Assembly: GCA_020073115.1 (NCBI GenBank)
Contig: JAIQFU010000017.1
Span: forward strand, 1-34,528
Source: Terriglobia bacterium
GTDB lineage: Bacteria > Acidobacteriota > Terriglobia > Bryobacterales > Bryobacteraceae
Direction: 5' to 3'
Length of the DNA stretch: 34,528 nucleotides
The position numbers and the translations under genes are program-made. Positions 27,889 to 34,528 of the stretch are shown here, one piece after another. Position 1 is the first letter of the stretch, and every line of letters begins with the position of its first letter. The notes under the pieces are model-generated. The model had not been told where the DNA came from. It saw only the letters and a program-made list of their open reading frames with translations, and searched no databases.

Positions 27889-28674
27889 TCAAAACAGGCC
27901 GCGCTCGGCCAGGATTCCACAGAGCTGGCCGGACACCTGGTCTGGTTTGCCCTCCAGCATTTCGGCGTGGCCGGCCGGCTCGTTGCGTTTCATTTCCACC
28001 ACGCCGACCAGCGGCAGGCCGCCGTCGGCGAGCGTGAGCGCCTGGGAACACTCGATCTTGACGGACTTCATGGCCGCCCGCACCTTCGCCACCGGGACGT
28101 AGCGCGGCGGTTTTTCCGCCGCTTGAATTCCCAGGACTGCCGGAAGCTGGACCAGGAACTCACCGCGCACCCCAGCCGGGTATTCCTTGATGGCTCGGGC
28201 CGCTTGGGCGGAGGCCTCCAGAGCGACGCCCGTAACGATGCCGAGATAGGGCATGCGCAGGCCGTCGGCCACTATGGGGGCGACCAGGCCGTCCAGGTCG
28301 TCGATGGCCTGAACCCCGGTGAGGATCAGGTCCGCCGGCAGGAGCCCGGGTTCCTCCGCAATCGCCTGCGAGAAATACCGCGCGGCCTCCCGCGTGGTGA
28401 ACCCGGGATCCATTCCCACCACCTTCATCACGCGGTCCGCGCCCTTGGCCGCCGCGGTGAATAGCGCGTCGTCCACTTCGGGCGCGTCCAGGGCGAGCGC
28501 CGTGATTTTCGCGCCGTGGCGCTCCTTCAGCAGGAGCGCCTGCTCCAGCGCATGGTCGTCCGATTCGCTCAGGATCATGCGCAGGCAATCCAGATCGAGC
28601 GCCTTTCCGCCGGGGGCGATCTCGAGGTCCTCCACCACGTCGGGCGCCATTTTCAAGAGAACAAGAATGTGCAT
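27889..28674 (-). CDS. etfB: Electron transfer flavoprotein beta subunit
   Basis: 261 aa. MHILVLLKMAPDVVEDLEIA at the N-terminus, SESDDHALEQALLLKE (the usual 'NPxDxxAxExAL' helix), DLILTGVQAIDDLDGLVAP (nucleotide-binding loop) and PAVLGIQAAEKPPRYVPVAK. The standard GDTGQVGP in the loop is replaced by DDLDGLVAP, placing it in a divergent ETF group typical of Etf genes linked to Hdr-like Fe-S proteins. It lies 3 nt downstream of the HdrCB-like gene and 11 nt before etfA. Confidence 0.93.
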   Translation of the reverse strand: MHILVLLKMAPDVVEDLEIAPGGKALDLDCLRMILSESDDHALEQALLLKERHGAKITALALDAPEVDDALFTAAAKGADRVMKVVGMDPGFTTREAARYFSQAIAEEPGLLPADLILTGVQAIDDLDGLVAPIVADGLRMPYLGIVTGVALEASAQAARAIKEYPAGVRGEFLVQLPAVLGIQAAEKPPRYVPVAKVRAAMKSVKIECSQALTLADGGLPLVGVVEMKRNEPAGHAEMLEGKPDQVSGQLCGILAERGLF

Positions 28675-28677
28675 TTC

Positions 28678-29859
28678 TCATTCCTCCATTGCCTCGGCCA
28701 GGAGTTCGGTCACGTCCCGGACCATCATACGTTTGTCGTACCCCAGGACTTTGAGCGCATCCTCAAAGCGGGAGATCTCGTACGGACAGGAAACGGCCAG
28801 AATATCGGCCCCGGTGGCGACGGCCTCCCGCACCCGGCGTTCGGAGAGACGTTCGTAGCCCTTCGCTTTGAAGTAGGTATCGAGCCACATGCCCCCCCCG
28901 CCGCCGCCGCAGCAGAGCGAGTTGACGCGGTTGTGGACCATCTCCACCAACTTGACCCCGGGGATCGCGCGCAGGAGTTGGCGCGGCGCCTCGTAGAATT
29001 CGTTTTGCCGCCCCAGGCAGCAGGAGTCGTGGTACGTCACGAGGTACGGCAGTTTGCGCGTCAGGAGAGCGTTCAGCCCGTCCAGGCGCTTCGCCAGAAA
29101 GGGGGTGACGTGCTCCAGCGCCCAGTTGAAGCCGAGAACGGGGTAGCGGTTCTTGAAGGCGTTGTGGGCGTGCGGGCAGGAGGTAACGACGCGGTTGAAC
29201 TGATACTTCTGGAACACCGCCATGTTGTAGTCCATCAGGGTTTCGAACAGCCCCGGCTCCCAGGTGAGGCGTCCGCATTCGCCCGCGCACTTCTCCTCGT
29301 TGCCCAGGATGGCGTAATCGACTCCGAGCCGGTGAAAGAGCCTGGCCGTGGCGCGGCTGTTGTCCTGTCCGCGGGGATAGTAGGAGGTGTAGCACTCGAC
29401 GAACCACAGCGCGTCGGCGGGTCTTCGGTCTTCGGCGAAGCTGCGGATGGGCACGCCGGCGGTCTTCACCCAGGCAGCGCGCTTGCGGGACGGCTCTCCC
29501 ATAGGATTGCCATAGCGCAGCGTGTTTTGCAGCGCCCTCTGCAATTCGGCCGGCAATTCCGGCAGGTACGCGAGCGTCTGCTCCTTCATCAGCGGCAGCA
29601 GAATCTCGGTGAGCCGGATTCCCCGCGGGCACTTCGCCATACAGGCGTAGCAGGCGACGCAGGAGAGCAGGCTGTCGCTGGTGAACACCTTTTCCTGCAT
29701 TCCCGCGCGCATCATGGCGATCATGCGCCGCGGCGGGTACTCCATCACGTCGCCGTACGGGCAAGCGCCCGCGCACACGCCGCACTGCAGGCAGGTGAGA
29801 ATCTCTTTCCCTTCCGGATGCTGCGGGAGCGTCTCCAGGGTCACGGAGCATGCGCTCAT
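28678..29859 (-). CDS. HdrCB-like (soluble HdrD-like) iron-sulfur/CCG-domain protein
   Basis: 393 aa. An N-terminal HdrC-type part has two [4Fe-4S] motifs, C23-C26-C29-C33 (TCLQCGVCAGACP) and C67-C70-C73-C77 (SCVACYACMAKCP). Two CCG domains follow: the first around KCAGECGRL and VTSCPHAHNAF, the second around YHDSCCLGRQ and SLCCGGGGGGMWLD. CCG domains hold a non-cubane [4Fe-4S] cluster in HdrB, where disulfide or quinone chemistry occurs. No transmembrane segment is present. It is the first gene of the operon (GGAGG 5 nt before the ATG), after a leader of roughly 280 nt. It shares with the membrane paralogue the unusual stretch RYGNPMGEPSRKRAAW / RYGNSFGAPPRARAKW. Confidence 0.88.
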   Translation of the reverse strand: MSACSVTLETLPQHPEGKEILTCLQCGVCAGACPYGDVMEYPPRRMIAMMRAGMQEKVFTSDSLLSCVACYACMAKCPRGIRLTEILLPLMKEQTLAYLPELPAELQRALQNTLRYGNPMGEPSRKRAAWVKTAGVPIRSFAEDRRPADALWFVECYTSYYPRGQDNSRATARLFHRLGVDYAILGNEEKCAGECGRLTWEPGLFETLMDYNMAVFQKYQFNRVVTSCPHAHNAFKNRYPVLGFNWALEHVTPFLAKRLDGLNALLTRKLPYLVTYHDSCCLGRQNEFYEAPRQLLRAIPGVKLVEMVHNRVNSLCCGGGGGGMWLDTYFKAKGYERLSERRVREAVATGADILAVSCPYEISRFEDALKVLGYDKRMMVRDVTELLAEAMEE

Positions 29860-30246
29860 GGATCCCTCCGACCTCGCTTGTGCCGCCAGACGCTACGTGT
29901 TCGGCGCAACGTCGCTGGCTTGCCGATTCCATACGCGCGAGCCGTTGGAACTCCAACCGTTCGCGAAGCGACTGCTGTCGAGCTGGGTGAGAATTACGAC
30001 GGGATGAGCCAGGGTGGGGATAAACGGAGCCGCGTACCGGCCGGGCGCGAAAGCCCCGCAATCGGCGGGTATCTGCGACTGCAACTGTCTGGCCACAAAC
30101 GCGGCTTCCTTCTTCCGCGAAATAGGGCCCAATAAATATCTACTGAGGATTTTAACACCTTATTATCTATTGTTCAAGCTGCGGCGCGCTCCTTGCCGCG
30201 ATCTGCCTTTCCTACGGTCTCACTGCGGTTCGTGGAAATTCCGGTC
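29860..30246 (-). other. Long leader/intergenic region upstream of the Hdr-Etf operon
   Basis: 387 bp between the sensor kinase stop (30247) and the HdrCB-like start (29859), both minus strand. The part near 30130-30180 is strikingly AT-rich against the surroundings and holds the promoter given separately. The following ~280 nt leader is GC-rich; a minus-strand frame from a TTG at 30132 stays open for 79 codons but has no recognisable domain. I see no known riboswitch motif. Confidence 0.5.
30149..30177 (-). promoter_or_regulatory. Predicted sigma-70-type promoter of the Hdr-Etf operon
   Basis: On the minus strand: -35 TTGAAC (30177-30172), 17-nt spacer, -10 TAAAAT (30154-30149), inside a short AT-rich island. 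Transcription would begin about 30142, leaving an untranslated leader of about 280 nt before the first gene. Confidence 0.6.
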
Positions 30247-32157
30247 CTACCTGACCGGGACCGCAACCTCCGCCGGCATGCGGACGGTGAACGTGCTTCC
30301 CTTCCCCAGATCGCTCTGGACGGAAATGCGCCCGTGGTGGCTGGTCACGATCCCGTACGCGATCGACAGCCCCAAGCCGGTGCCGCGGCCGCCTTCTTTG
30401 GTGGTGAAAAAGGGATCGAAGATCCGGCCGATCTGTTCCGGGGGAATCCCCTGGCCGGTGTCGGAAATTGCCGCCTCCACCGCGTTCTCCGCGGCATTGC
30501 GCCGCGTCTCGATGGTGATGGTTCCGCGCTCGTCCATGGCCTGAACCGCGTTCATCAGAATATTGATGAAGACCTGCTGGAACTGGGACCGGTCGGCGAT
30601 CACCGGAGGCAGTTGCGGCTCGAATCGGCAGACCACGTTAATATTGAAGAACAGCGCCTGTTTTCCCACCAGCGAGAGCGTATCCTGCAGGACTCTGTTC
30701 AGGTCGATCGGCTCCGTGGCGCCTTTCGATTGCCGGGAGAATTCCAGCAGCCCTTTGACGATATCGCGGCAGCGCTCGGTCTGCCGGATCACTTCCTCCA
30801 GGTTTTCGCGGTTGGGATCGCTCTTGGGCATGTCTTCGGCGGTGAGACCGGTGAGCGCCAGAATGGCTCCGAGCGGATTGTTGACCTCGTGCGCCACGCC
30901 CGCCGCAAGCATGCCAAGCGAAGCCAACCTCTCCGCCTGCGCTACCCGGGCCTGCATGGCCACGAGTTCCTCGGTTCTTTGCTTTACCTTTTCTTCGAGA
31001 GTGCGGCCCCATTCCTCCAGATCGGCCTTCATCTGGCTGAGGCTTTTCAACATGGCGTTGAAAGACTCCGCCAGGAGGGCGAGTTCGCCCGGCGAGTTGG
31101 ACCGCACCTCCTGGTCGAACCGTCCCGCGATGATGTTGCGCGTGGCCGCGACCATCTCGCTGATCGGCCGCGTGATGTTGCGGATCATGTAGTAAGTGAC
31201 GCCCAGGATCAGGAGAAATCCCGCGGTGGCGATGCCGAAGAACGAAAGGGTCACCTGGTCGCGGATGGCCGCGTAGGTGCTCTCGAGGATGCCCACGGAG
31301 AGCATTCCGATGGCCTCGCCGGCGTAGTTGCGGATGGGGGCGTACTCGCTGATGTACCAGTCCTTGACCACGAAGGCCCGGCCTCTCCAGATTTCGCCGC
31401 GGCCCAGGACGGCTGCGCCGATCTGGCCGGGGGCGCGCGTGCCGACGGCGCGGTCGCCCGCCGCCGTGCGCACGTTCGTCGAAATCCGCACATCGCGCTG
31501 GAATATGGTGACCGAGCCCCGGTCCACATCCTGGAAGCGTTCGCCGCGAAACAGGAGTTCCCAAACGTGGTCGACGATTTCGAAGTTGCCGTTCAGGAGG
31601 ACGCCGCCGTAGAGCGCCCCGCCCGCGCCGGAGGGGGCGACGGGCGCGGCGGCCATGAGCGCCATGCCTTCCATCCCGGCGCCGCCCGCGCGGCCGGGCG
31701 CCACGACCTCAGTGGCTGCGGCGACCTTGCCCGCAAGCGCCGCCTGGACCACCCCCAGGGAAGATGCGTTTTCCGGGGAGCGGCCGCTTCGCGACACCCG
31801 GAAGACGACCCGGCCCTGCTGATCGGTGAGGCAGATGAAGTCGAACCCGGCATCGCGGCGGACCTGCTCCAGATAGGCGGAAAGCGGCCCGGCCGCGCCC
31901 CGCGCCAGATAATCCCGCACCGCGGAGCCGCCGGCGGCGAACTCCACCGACAGCTTCAGGGCCTGGAGTTGCTGTTCGTACACCGTGCGGATGGTGGCGA
32001 AATCATGATCGACGGCGCGGCGCGCCTGCATCATGATCGTGGAACTCACGATCCACGTGCCCACCAGCGAGGTGACCAGGCCTCCGGCCGCCAGAATTAC
32101 CAGGTAGCTCCAGATCAGCCTTGCTTTCAGCGATAAGCGCGAAGAGCCGAAGCGCAT
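30247..32157 (-). CDS. Membrane sensor histidine kinase (cache-like sensor, HAMP, HisKA, HATPase)
   Basis: 636 aa. TM1 at about residues 15-37, a periplasmic double-cache-like sensor of about 265 residues (with FICLTDQQGRVVFRV and WYISEYAPIRNYAGEAIGML), TM2 at about 305-325, HAMP (NITRPISEMVAATRNIIAG) and a coiled linker. HisKA has the phospho-accepting H423 in GVAHEVNNPLGAI. The ATPase has N-box NILMNAVQAM, G1 DTGQGIPPE, F-box and G2 GRGTGLGLSIAYGI. Full-length NtrB/ZraS-like kinase of the kind that often detects small organic acids. It follows the 131-aa receiver gene by 15 nt, so it is part of the four-gene signalling unit; its stop is 388 bp upstream of the Hdr-Etf operon. No DNA-binding regulator is present among its neighbours. 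Confidence 0.92.
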   Translation of the reverse strand: MRFGSSRLSLKARLIWSYLVILAAGGLVTSLVGTWIVSSTIMMQARRAVDHDFATIRTVYEQQLQALKLSVEFAAGGSAVRDYLARGAAGPLSAYLEQVRRDAGFDFICLTDQQGRVVFRVSRSGRSPENASSLGVVQAALAGKVAAATEVVAPGRAGGAGMEGMALMAAAPVAPSGAGGALYGGVLLNGNFEIVDHVWELLFRGERFQDVDRGSVTIFQRDVRISTNVRTAAGDRAVGTRAPGQIGAAVLGRGEIWRGRAFVVKDWYISEYAPIRNYAGEAIGMLSVGILESTYAAIRDQVTLSFFGIATAGFLLILGVTYYMIRNITRPISEMVAATRNIIAGRFDQEVRSNSPGELALLAESFNAMLKSLSQMKADLEEWGRTLEEKVKQRTEELVAMQARVAQAERLASLGMLAAGVAHEVNNPLGAILALTGLTAEDMPKSDPNRENLEEVIRQTERCRDIVKGLLEFSRQSKGATEPIDLNRVLQDTLSLVGKQALFFNINVVCRFEPQLPPVIADRSQFQQVFINILMNAVQAMDERGTITIETRRNAAENAVEAAISDTGQGIPPEQIGRIFDPFFTTKEGGRGTGLGLSIAYGIVTSHHGRISVQSDLGKGSTFTVRMPAEVAVPVR

Positions 32158-32172
32158 GGCTGGCGCGCGCCT

Positions 32173-32568
32173 TTACGCCGCCGGGCCGACGCGCTGGCGG
32201 ATCTTCTCCAGCAACTGCGCCGTATCCACGGGCTTGGGAAAGAACAGGTCGTGCGCCAGCCAGCCCCCGCTCGATGGGATTTCGAAATCGGGAAGCCGCG
32301 CGCTCACCGAGCTGAGGACGAAGACCGGCACGTCTTTCAGGGACGGATCGCGGCGGATCTCCTGAATCGTGAAGAAGCCCTCGGTCCGCTCCCCCATCAT
32401 GATGTCCATGAGGATCAGGTCCGGCCGCTCCATCTTCGCCAGCTTGACGCCCTCGGCGCCGTCGTGAGCCCGAACAACGGTGAAGCCGTTGGCTTCGAGG
32501 AAACACGAGACGGCTTCCACAAAATCGAGGTCGTCATCGACGATCAATATTCGCTTCGCGTTGTGCAT
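32173..32568 (-). CDS. Stand-alone response-regulator receiver domain
   Basis: 131 aa, a receiver domain only. ILIVDDDLDFVEAV supplies the acidic pocket, D55 in LILMDIMM is the phosphorylation site, and K112 in FFPKPVD is the conserved lysine. An insertion after the phosphosite (GERTEGFFTIQEIRRD and the SSVSARLPDFEIPSSGGW loop) is shared in outline with the receiver at 33710. With no output domain it probably shuttles phosphate or acts by protein contact. Its start lies inside the 3' end of the receiver-kinase gene (35-nt overlap), indicating coupled translation. Confidence 0.9.
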   Translation of the reverse strand: MHNAKRILIVDDDLDFVEAVSCFLEANGFTVVRAHDGAEGVKLAKMERPDLILMDIMMGERTEGFFTIQEIRRDPSLKDVPVFVLSSVSARLPDFEIPSSGGWLAHDLFFPKPVDTAQLLEKIRQRVGPAA

Positions 32569-33706
32569 CGTTTGGACTCCCCGCCGGCTCGGGGACGGCG
32601 CGCCAGGCCGGCAGGCGCACCCAGAACGTGGAGCCGGCGCCGGCAACGCTATCGACCTCGATCGCGCCACCCATTTCCGAGACGATCTTCTTCGAGATGT
32701 GCAGCCCCAGGCCGGTTCCCCCGGTCTTCTTCGCCCCGTCCTCCTTGATTCGGAAAAACTCGTCGAAAAGGAACGGACGGTATTTCTCCGGGATCCCGAT
32801 GCCGGTGTCGGCCACGGCGACCACCACCTCCCCGCGGGATTCGCTCCCGGACACCATCACTGTTCCACCCGGCTTGTTGTACTTGATGGCGTTGGTGATC
32901 AGGTTGTCGAACAGGACGGTCAGGCAGTTCCGGTCGCCCCCCACGAAGAGGCAATCCTCCGGGAGGTGAGATTCCAGCGAGATGCCTTCCGCCGCCGCAC
33001 TGTCCTGATAGGTTTTGAGAATCCCGGCGATCACCCGGCCCAACTCGACCTTGACTCTCTCCTTGACCAGGGTTCCTCCCTCCACCCGCGCCAGGGTCAG
33101 CCAGTCGGCGATCAGATTCTGCAGCTCGTCGATGCGGGCCAGGCAGCGGCCGAGCCACTCCTGGCGGCGGGCGGGGTCGTCGCCGGCCGCATCGACGTGC
33201 TTCAACACGTCGAGGTACTGATGGACGGCGGCCAGCGGCGTCCGAAGCTGATGCGATACGAAGGTCACGAAGCGCCGCTTGAGCATGCTCTGTTCGATTT
33301 CGTGGCGTTGCGCTTCGAGGGTCAGCCGCCGGCGCTCCAGGCCGCGATTGACGATCATCCGCAGCTCGTCGGGCGAAAAGGGCTTGGGCAGGAAGTCGTA
33401 GGCCCCGCACTTCATGGCCTGTACGGCGGTGTCGATGGTGGCGTACCCCGTGATCACCACGATCACCATGTGGGGGTCGATCTCGTGGACGCGGGTGATG
33501 ACTTCCATCCCGCTGACGCCCGGCATCTTAAGATCCACGATGACCATGGCCGGCCTGGAAATCGCTACGCCCTCGAGTCCGCGGGCCCCGTCCTCGAACG
33601 CTTCCGCGCGGAGCCCCATTTTCGTCAGGATCTTCGCGCACGAGAGCCGCATGGCATAGTCGTCGTCGATGACAACCACCGTTTCCGGCCCGGGCGGCTC
33701 GGTCAT
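32534..33706 (-). CDS. Receiver-histidine kinase hybrid (REC-HisKA-HATPase), soluble
   Basis: 390 aa. The N-terminal receiver has VVVIDDDYAMR, D58 in MVIVDLKMPG, a switch threonine in VVITGYAT and K108 in FLPKPF. A helical linker leads to HisKA with H152 in FVSHQLRTPLAAVHQYLD, and then the ATPase domain (NLITNAIKYN, DTGIGIPEKYR, GGTGLGLHISKKIV). No membrane segments, so it is cytoplasmic and driven by its own receiver rather than an external signal. Probably an intermediate in a phosphorelay with the flanking single-receiver proteins. It starts 3 nt after the stop of the receiver gene at 33710. Confidence 0.92.
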   Translation of the reverse strand: MTEPPGPETVVVIDDDYAMRLSCAKILTKMGLRAEAFEDGARGLEGVAISRPAMVIVDLKMPGVSGMEVITRVHEIDPHMVIVVITGYATIDTAVQAMKCGAYDFLPKPFSPDELRMIVNRGLERRRLTLEAQRHEIEQSMLKRRFVTFVSHQLRTPLAAVHQYLDVLKHVDAAGDDPARRQEWLGRCLARIDELQNLIADWLTLARVEGGTLVKERVKVELGRVIAGILKTYQDSAAAEGISLESHLPEDCLFVGGDRNCLTVLFDNLITNAIKYNKPGGTVMVSGSESRGEVVVAVADTGIGIPEKYRPFLFDEFFRIKEDGAKKTGGTGLGLHISKKIVSEMGGAIEVDSVAGAGSTFWVRLPAWRAVPEPAGSPNDAQREANIDRR

Positions 33707-33709
33707 GGC

Positions 33710-34123
33710 TCAGGCCGTTGTGGTTCTGCCCGCTCCCACCGCTTTCTCCAGAAGGCGGAGAAGCTTGGGAATATCGAGCGGCTTGCTCAGATAGCCGTCC
33801 GGCCGGATCAATTCGACTTCGGCCGACATGGGAAAGCGCTCGTCCGGGCTTTCCTCGATGGAAGAGGTCATGAACAGCGGAATGCTGCGAAACTCGGCGT
33901 ACTCGTCCAGGTGCTTGAGCGAGTGGGTGATGCCGTAGCCCTCCACGGTGGTTTCCATCATGATATCGAGGAGGATCGCGTCGGGTTTACGCTCCACCAC
34001 CATCCGCAGGCCATCGTGTCCGGATGCGGCTTCCAGCACCTCGTAGCCATGACTTTCGAGGAGAGATCTCACTGCAGCCCGGAAGTCGGAATCATCGTCG
34101 ATCAGGAGCACTTTTGGGGACAT
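33710..34123 (-). CDS. Stand-alone response-regulator receiver domain
   Basis: 137 aa, first gene of the signalling cluster. VLLIDDDSDFRAAV, phospho-acceptor D53 in AILLDIMMETT, TSSIEESPDERFPMS in the switch region and K114 in YLSKPLDIPK. The MME/MMG-TxEG insertion after the aspartate resembles the receiver at 32173, so the two are likely paralogues. ATG 34123 has AAGGAGG at 5-nt spacing; an earlier frame-open start would run into promoter and repeat sequence and is rejected. Confidence 0.9.
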   Translation of the reverse strand: MSPKVLLIDDDSDFRAAVRSLLESHGYEVLEAASGHDGLRMVVERKPDAILLDIMMETTVEGYGITHSLKHLDEYAEFRSIPLFMTSSIEESPDERFPMSAEVELIRPDGYLSKPLDIPKLLRLLEKAVGAGRTTTA

Positions 34124-34187
34124 CCAAGCCTCCTTCGCGCCAGGCGGCTCCGCGGCCGAACTGCATGGTCCCTGGTCGCCCGGCATG

Positions 34188-34215
34188 ATTATAGGACATG
34201 GGGATCCCAAATCAA
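34188..34215 (-). promoter_or_regulatory. Predicted promoter of the signalling cluster
   Basis: Minus strand: -35 TTGATT (34215-34210), 16-nt spacer, consensus -10 TATAAT (34193-34188). Transcription would begin near 34181, about 58 nt before the ATG at 34123. Tandem 13-bp repeats lie directly upstream of the -35. Confidence 0.6.
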
Positions 34216-34216
34216 A

Positions 34217-34264
34217 GGGGTACCGAGGGGGGGTGACGGGGGGTACCGACAGGGGGTACCGACA
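34217..34264. repeat. Tandem 13-bp repeats upstream of the signalling-cluster promoter
   Basis: Two perfect copies of GGGGGTACCGACA (34239-34251, 34252-34264), preceded by degenerate copies beginning GGGGTACCGAG (34217) and GGGGGTGACG (about 34229). They lie just upstream of the predicted -35 box, between it and the family A palindrome. They may be operator iterons or a slippage-prone tandem repeat. Confidence 0.7.
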
Positions 34265-34267
34265 GGG

Positions 34268-34353
34268 GCGCCGCCGGTAATCGGTTTCTGTCACCGGTTG
34301 TTTTGGGCCGGGGGCAAAAAGAACCGGTGGCGAAAACCGGCCACCGGCGGTAC
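34268..34353. repeat. Palindromic repeat, family A copy 3, containing an intrinsic terminator for the acylase gene
   Basis: 86-bp element. The right arm, read on the minus strand, forms a perfect 8-bp stem CCGGTGGC (34347-34340) / GCCACCGG (34331-34324) with an 8-nt loop, followed by TTCTTTTT (34323-34316): a textbook intrinsic terminator 27 nt after the acylase stop. The left arm on the plus strand is a weaker hairpin (CCGGT/ACCGG) followed by TTGTTTTGGG. Arms match those at 3803 and 8841. Confidence 0.8.
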
Positions 34354-34380
34354 TGGGACGGCAATCCGGCCGCGTGTCAT

Positions 34381-34528
34381 TCAGCTTCCGGGATGGTATT
34401 CCCGCTCGGTGTGCCCCTTGAGCTGAGAGCGGTAAAAATAGACTTCCCGGAGGTCGCCCGCGGCGTACCGTTTCGCTTCATCGTCGAAGTGGCGGGATGA
34501 CGGGTGGCCGCTCTCGCCGCCGGCGGTC
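34381..34528 (-). CDS. Penicillin acylase-like (peptidase S45) protein, C-terminal fragment
   Basis: The frame enters from the right edge and stops at TGA (34383-34381). The visible 48 residues include TAGGESGHPSSRHFDDEAKRY, trimmed here to its key part GESGHPSSRHFDD, then AAGDLREVYFYRSQLKGHTE and a final REYHPGS. This is the typical end of S45 acylases ('GQSGxPxSPHYDD...'), Ntn-hydrolases that cleave N-acyl amides after export. The catalytic serine and the start lie outside the window. An intrinsic terminator within the family A repeat follows the stop. Confidence 0.7.
   Translation of the reverse strand, partial: TAGGESGHPSSRHFDDEAKRYAAGDLREVYFYRSQLKGHTEREYHPGS

Noticed and set aside
22536-29859. 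Sulfur-oxidising sHdr system
   Set aside because: Lacks lipoate-binding protein, HdrB1/B2 pair, DsrE/TusA and the sHdr gene order; ETF and an EMO-like membrane protein are present instead.
29893-30132. 79-codon minus-strand frame in the Hdr-Etf leader
   Set aside because: Needs a TTG start without a convincing ribosome-binding site and has no recognisable motif; noted only as a possible leader peptide.
28516-30135. Long plus-strand open frame (539 codons) opposite etfB and the HdrCB-like gene
   Set aside because: Low-complexity antisense shadow; the opposite strand has unmistakable Fe-S and ETF motifs.
34217-34353. Possible CRISPR array from the tandem 13-mers and palindrome
   Set aside because: Repeats are directly adjacent with no spacers, too short, and no cas genes are present.
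34303-34500. 65-codon plus-strand frame at the right edge
   Set aside because: It begins inside the palindromic repeat and is antisense to the recognisable penicillin-acylase C-terminus.

Overview
The window is about 34.5 kb of GC-rich (visibly mid-60s % G+C), densely packed bacterial DNA. Several things suggest an Acidobacteriota genome of the Solibacter/Bryobacterales kind: a CadC-type winged-helix/TolB-propeller fusion, many exported carbohydrate-active enzymes (some with twin-arginine signals), a neutral-ceramidase-domain protein, Tat-exported enolase-superfamily and sugar-epimerase proteins, and families of intergenic palindromic repeats. The assignment is inferred from gene content; there is no rRNA or other taxonomic marker in the window, and I saw no tRNA, CRISPR array or insertion sequence.

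Layout. (1) 1-5.7 kb: the 3' part of a CadC-PD40 regulator, a GH35 beta-galactosidase, a GH92 mannosidase remnant lacking its middle, and a methyltransferase with a signal peptide. (2) 5.7-7.1 kb: a small 91-aa protein, a gene-poor stretch and a CPBP membrane protease of lower GC. (3) 7.4-11.3 kb: a compact Calvin-cycle operon, cbbL-cbbS-cbbX-prk, with red-type (form IC/ID-like) RuBisCO, its AAA+ activase and a phosphoribulokinase of the longer class II-like type. A terminator-shaped repeat arm lies exactly between cbbL and cbbS. (4) 11.3-20.8 kb, all minus strand: a second CPBP protease, a frameshifted glycosidase-like gene, a ceramidase-domain protein, a GH3 enzyme with altered active-site residues, an enolase-superfamily protein, a sugar-epimerase-like protein and a nitrilase-superfamily amidohydrolase. 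(5) 20.9-22.6 kb: a GYD-domain protein and NADP-type isocitrate dehydrogenase. (6) 22.5-29.9 kb, minus strand: a six-gene redox operon (HdrCB-like, EtfB, EtfA, membrane cytochrome b/Fe-S/CCG reductase, HdrA-like, HdrC-like) preceded by a good sigma-70-type promoter and a long leader. (7) 30.2-34.1 kb, minus strand: four signalling genes (receiver, receiver-kinase, receiver, membrane sensor kinase). (8) The right edge holds the C-terminus of a penicillin-acylase-like protein.

How they may work together. The cbb operon carries the two enzymes unique to the Calvin cycle plus the activase, so CO2 fixation is plausible if the rest of the cycle is encoded elsewhere. The Etf-Hdr operon looks like a membrane-linked flavin/iron-sulfur electron-transfer complex between an acyl-CoA- or NAD(P)H-type donor, menaquinone and possibly ferredoxin. 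The signalling cluster lies directly upstream of it on the same strand and could control it; that is inference from position only.

A notable non-coding theme is that the intergenic palindromic repeats (three sequence families, six copies) nearly all abut a stop codon. In the family that begins GTACCGCCGG the arms are hairpins followed by T-rich tracts, so they look like mobile or dispersed, often bidirectional, transcription terminators.
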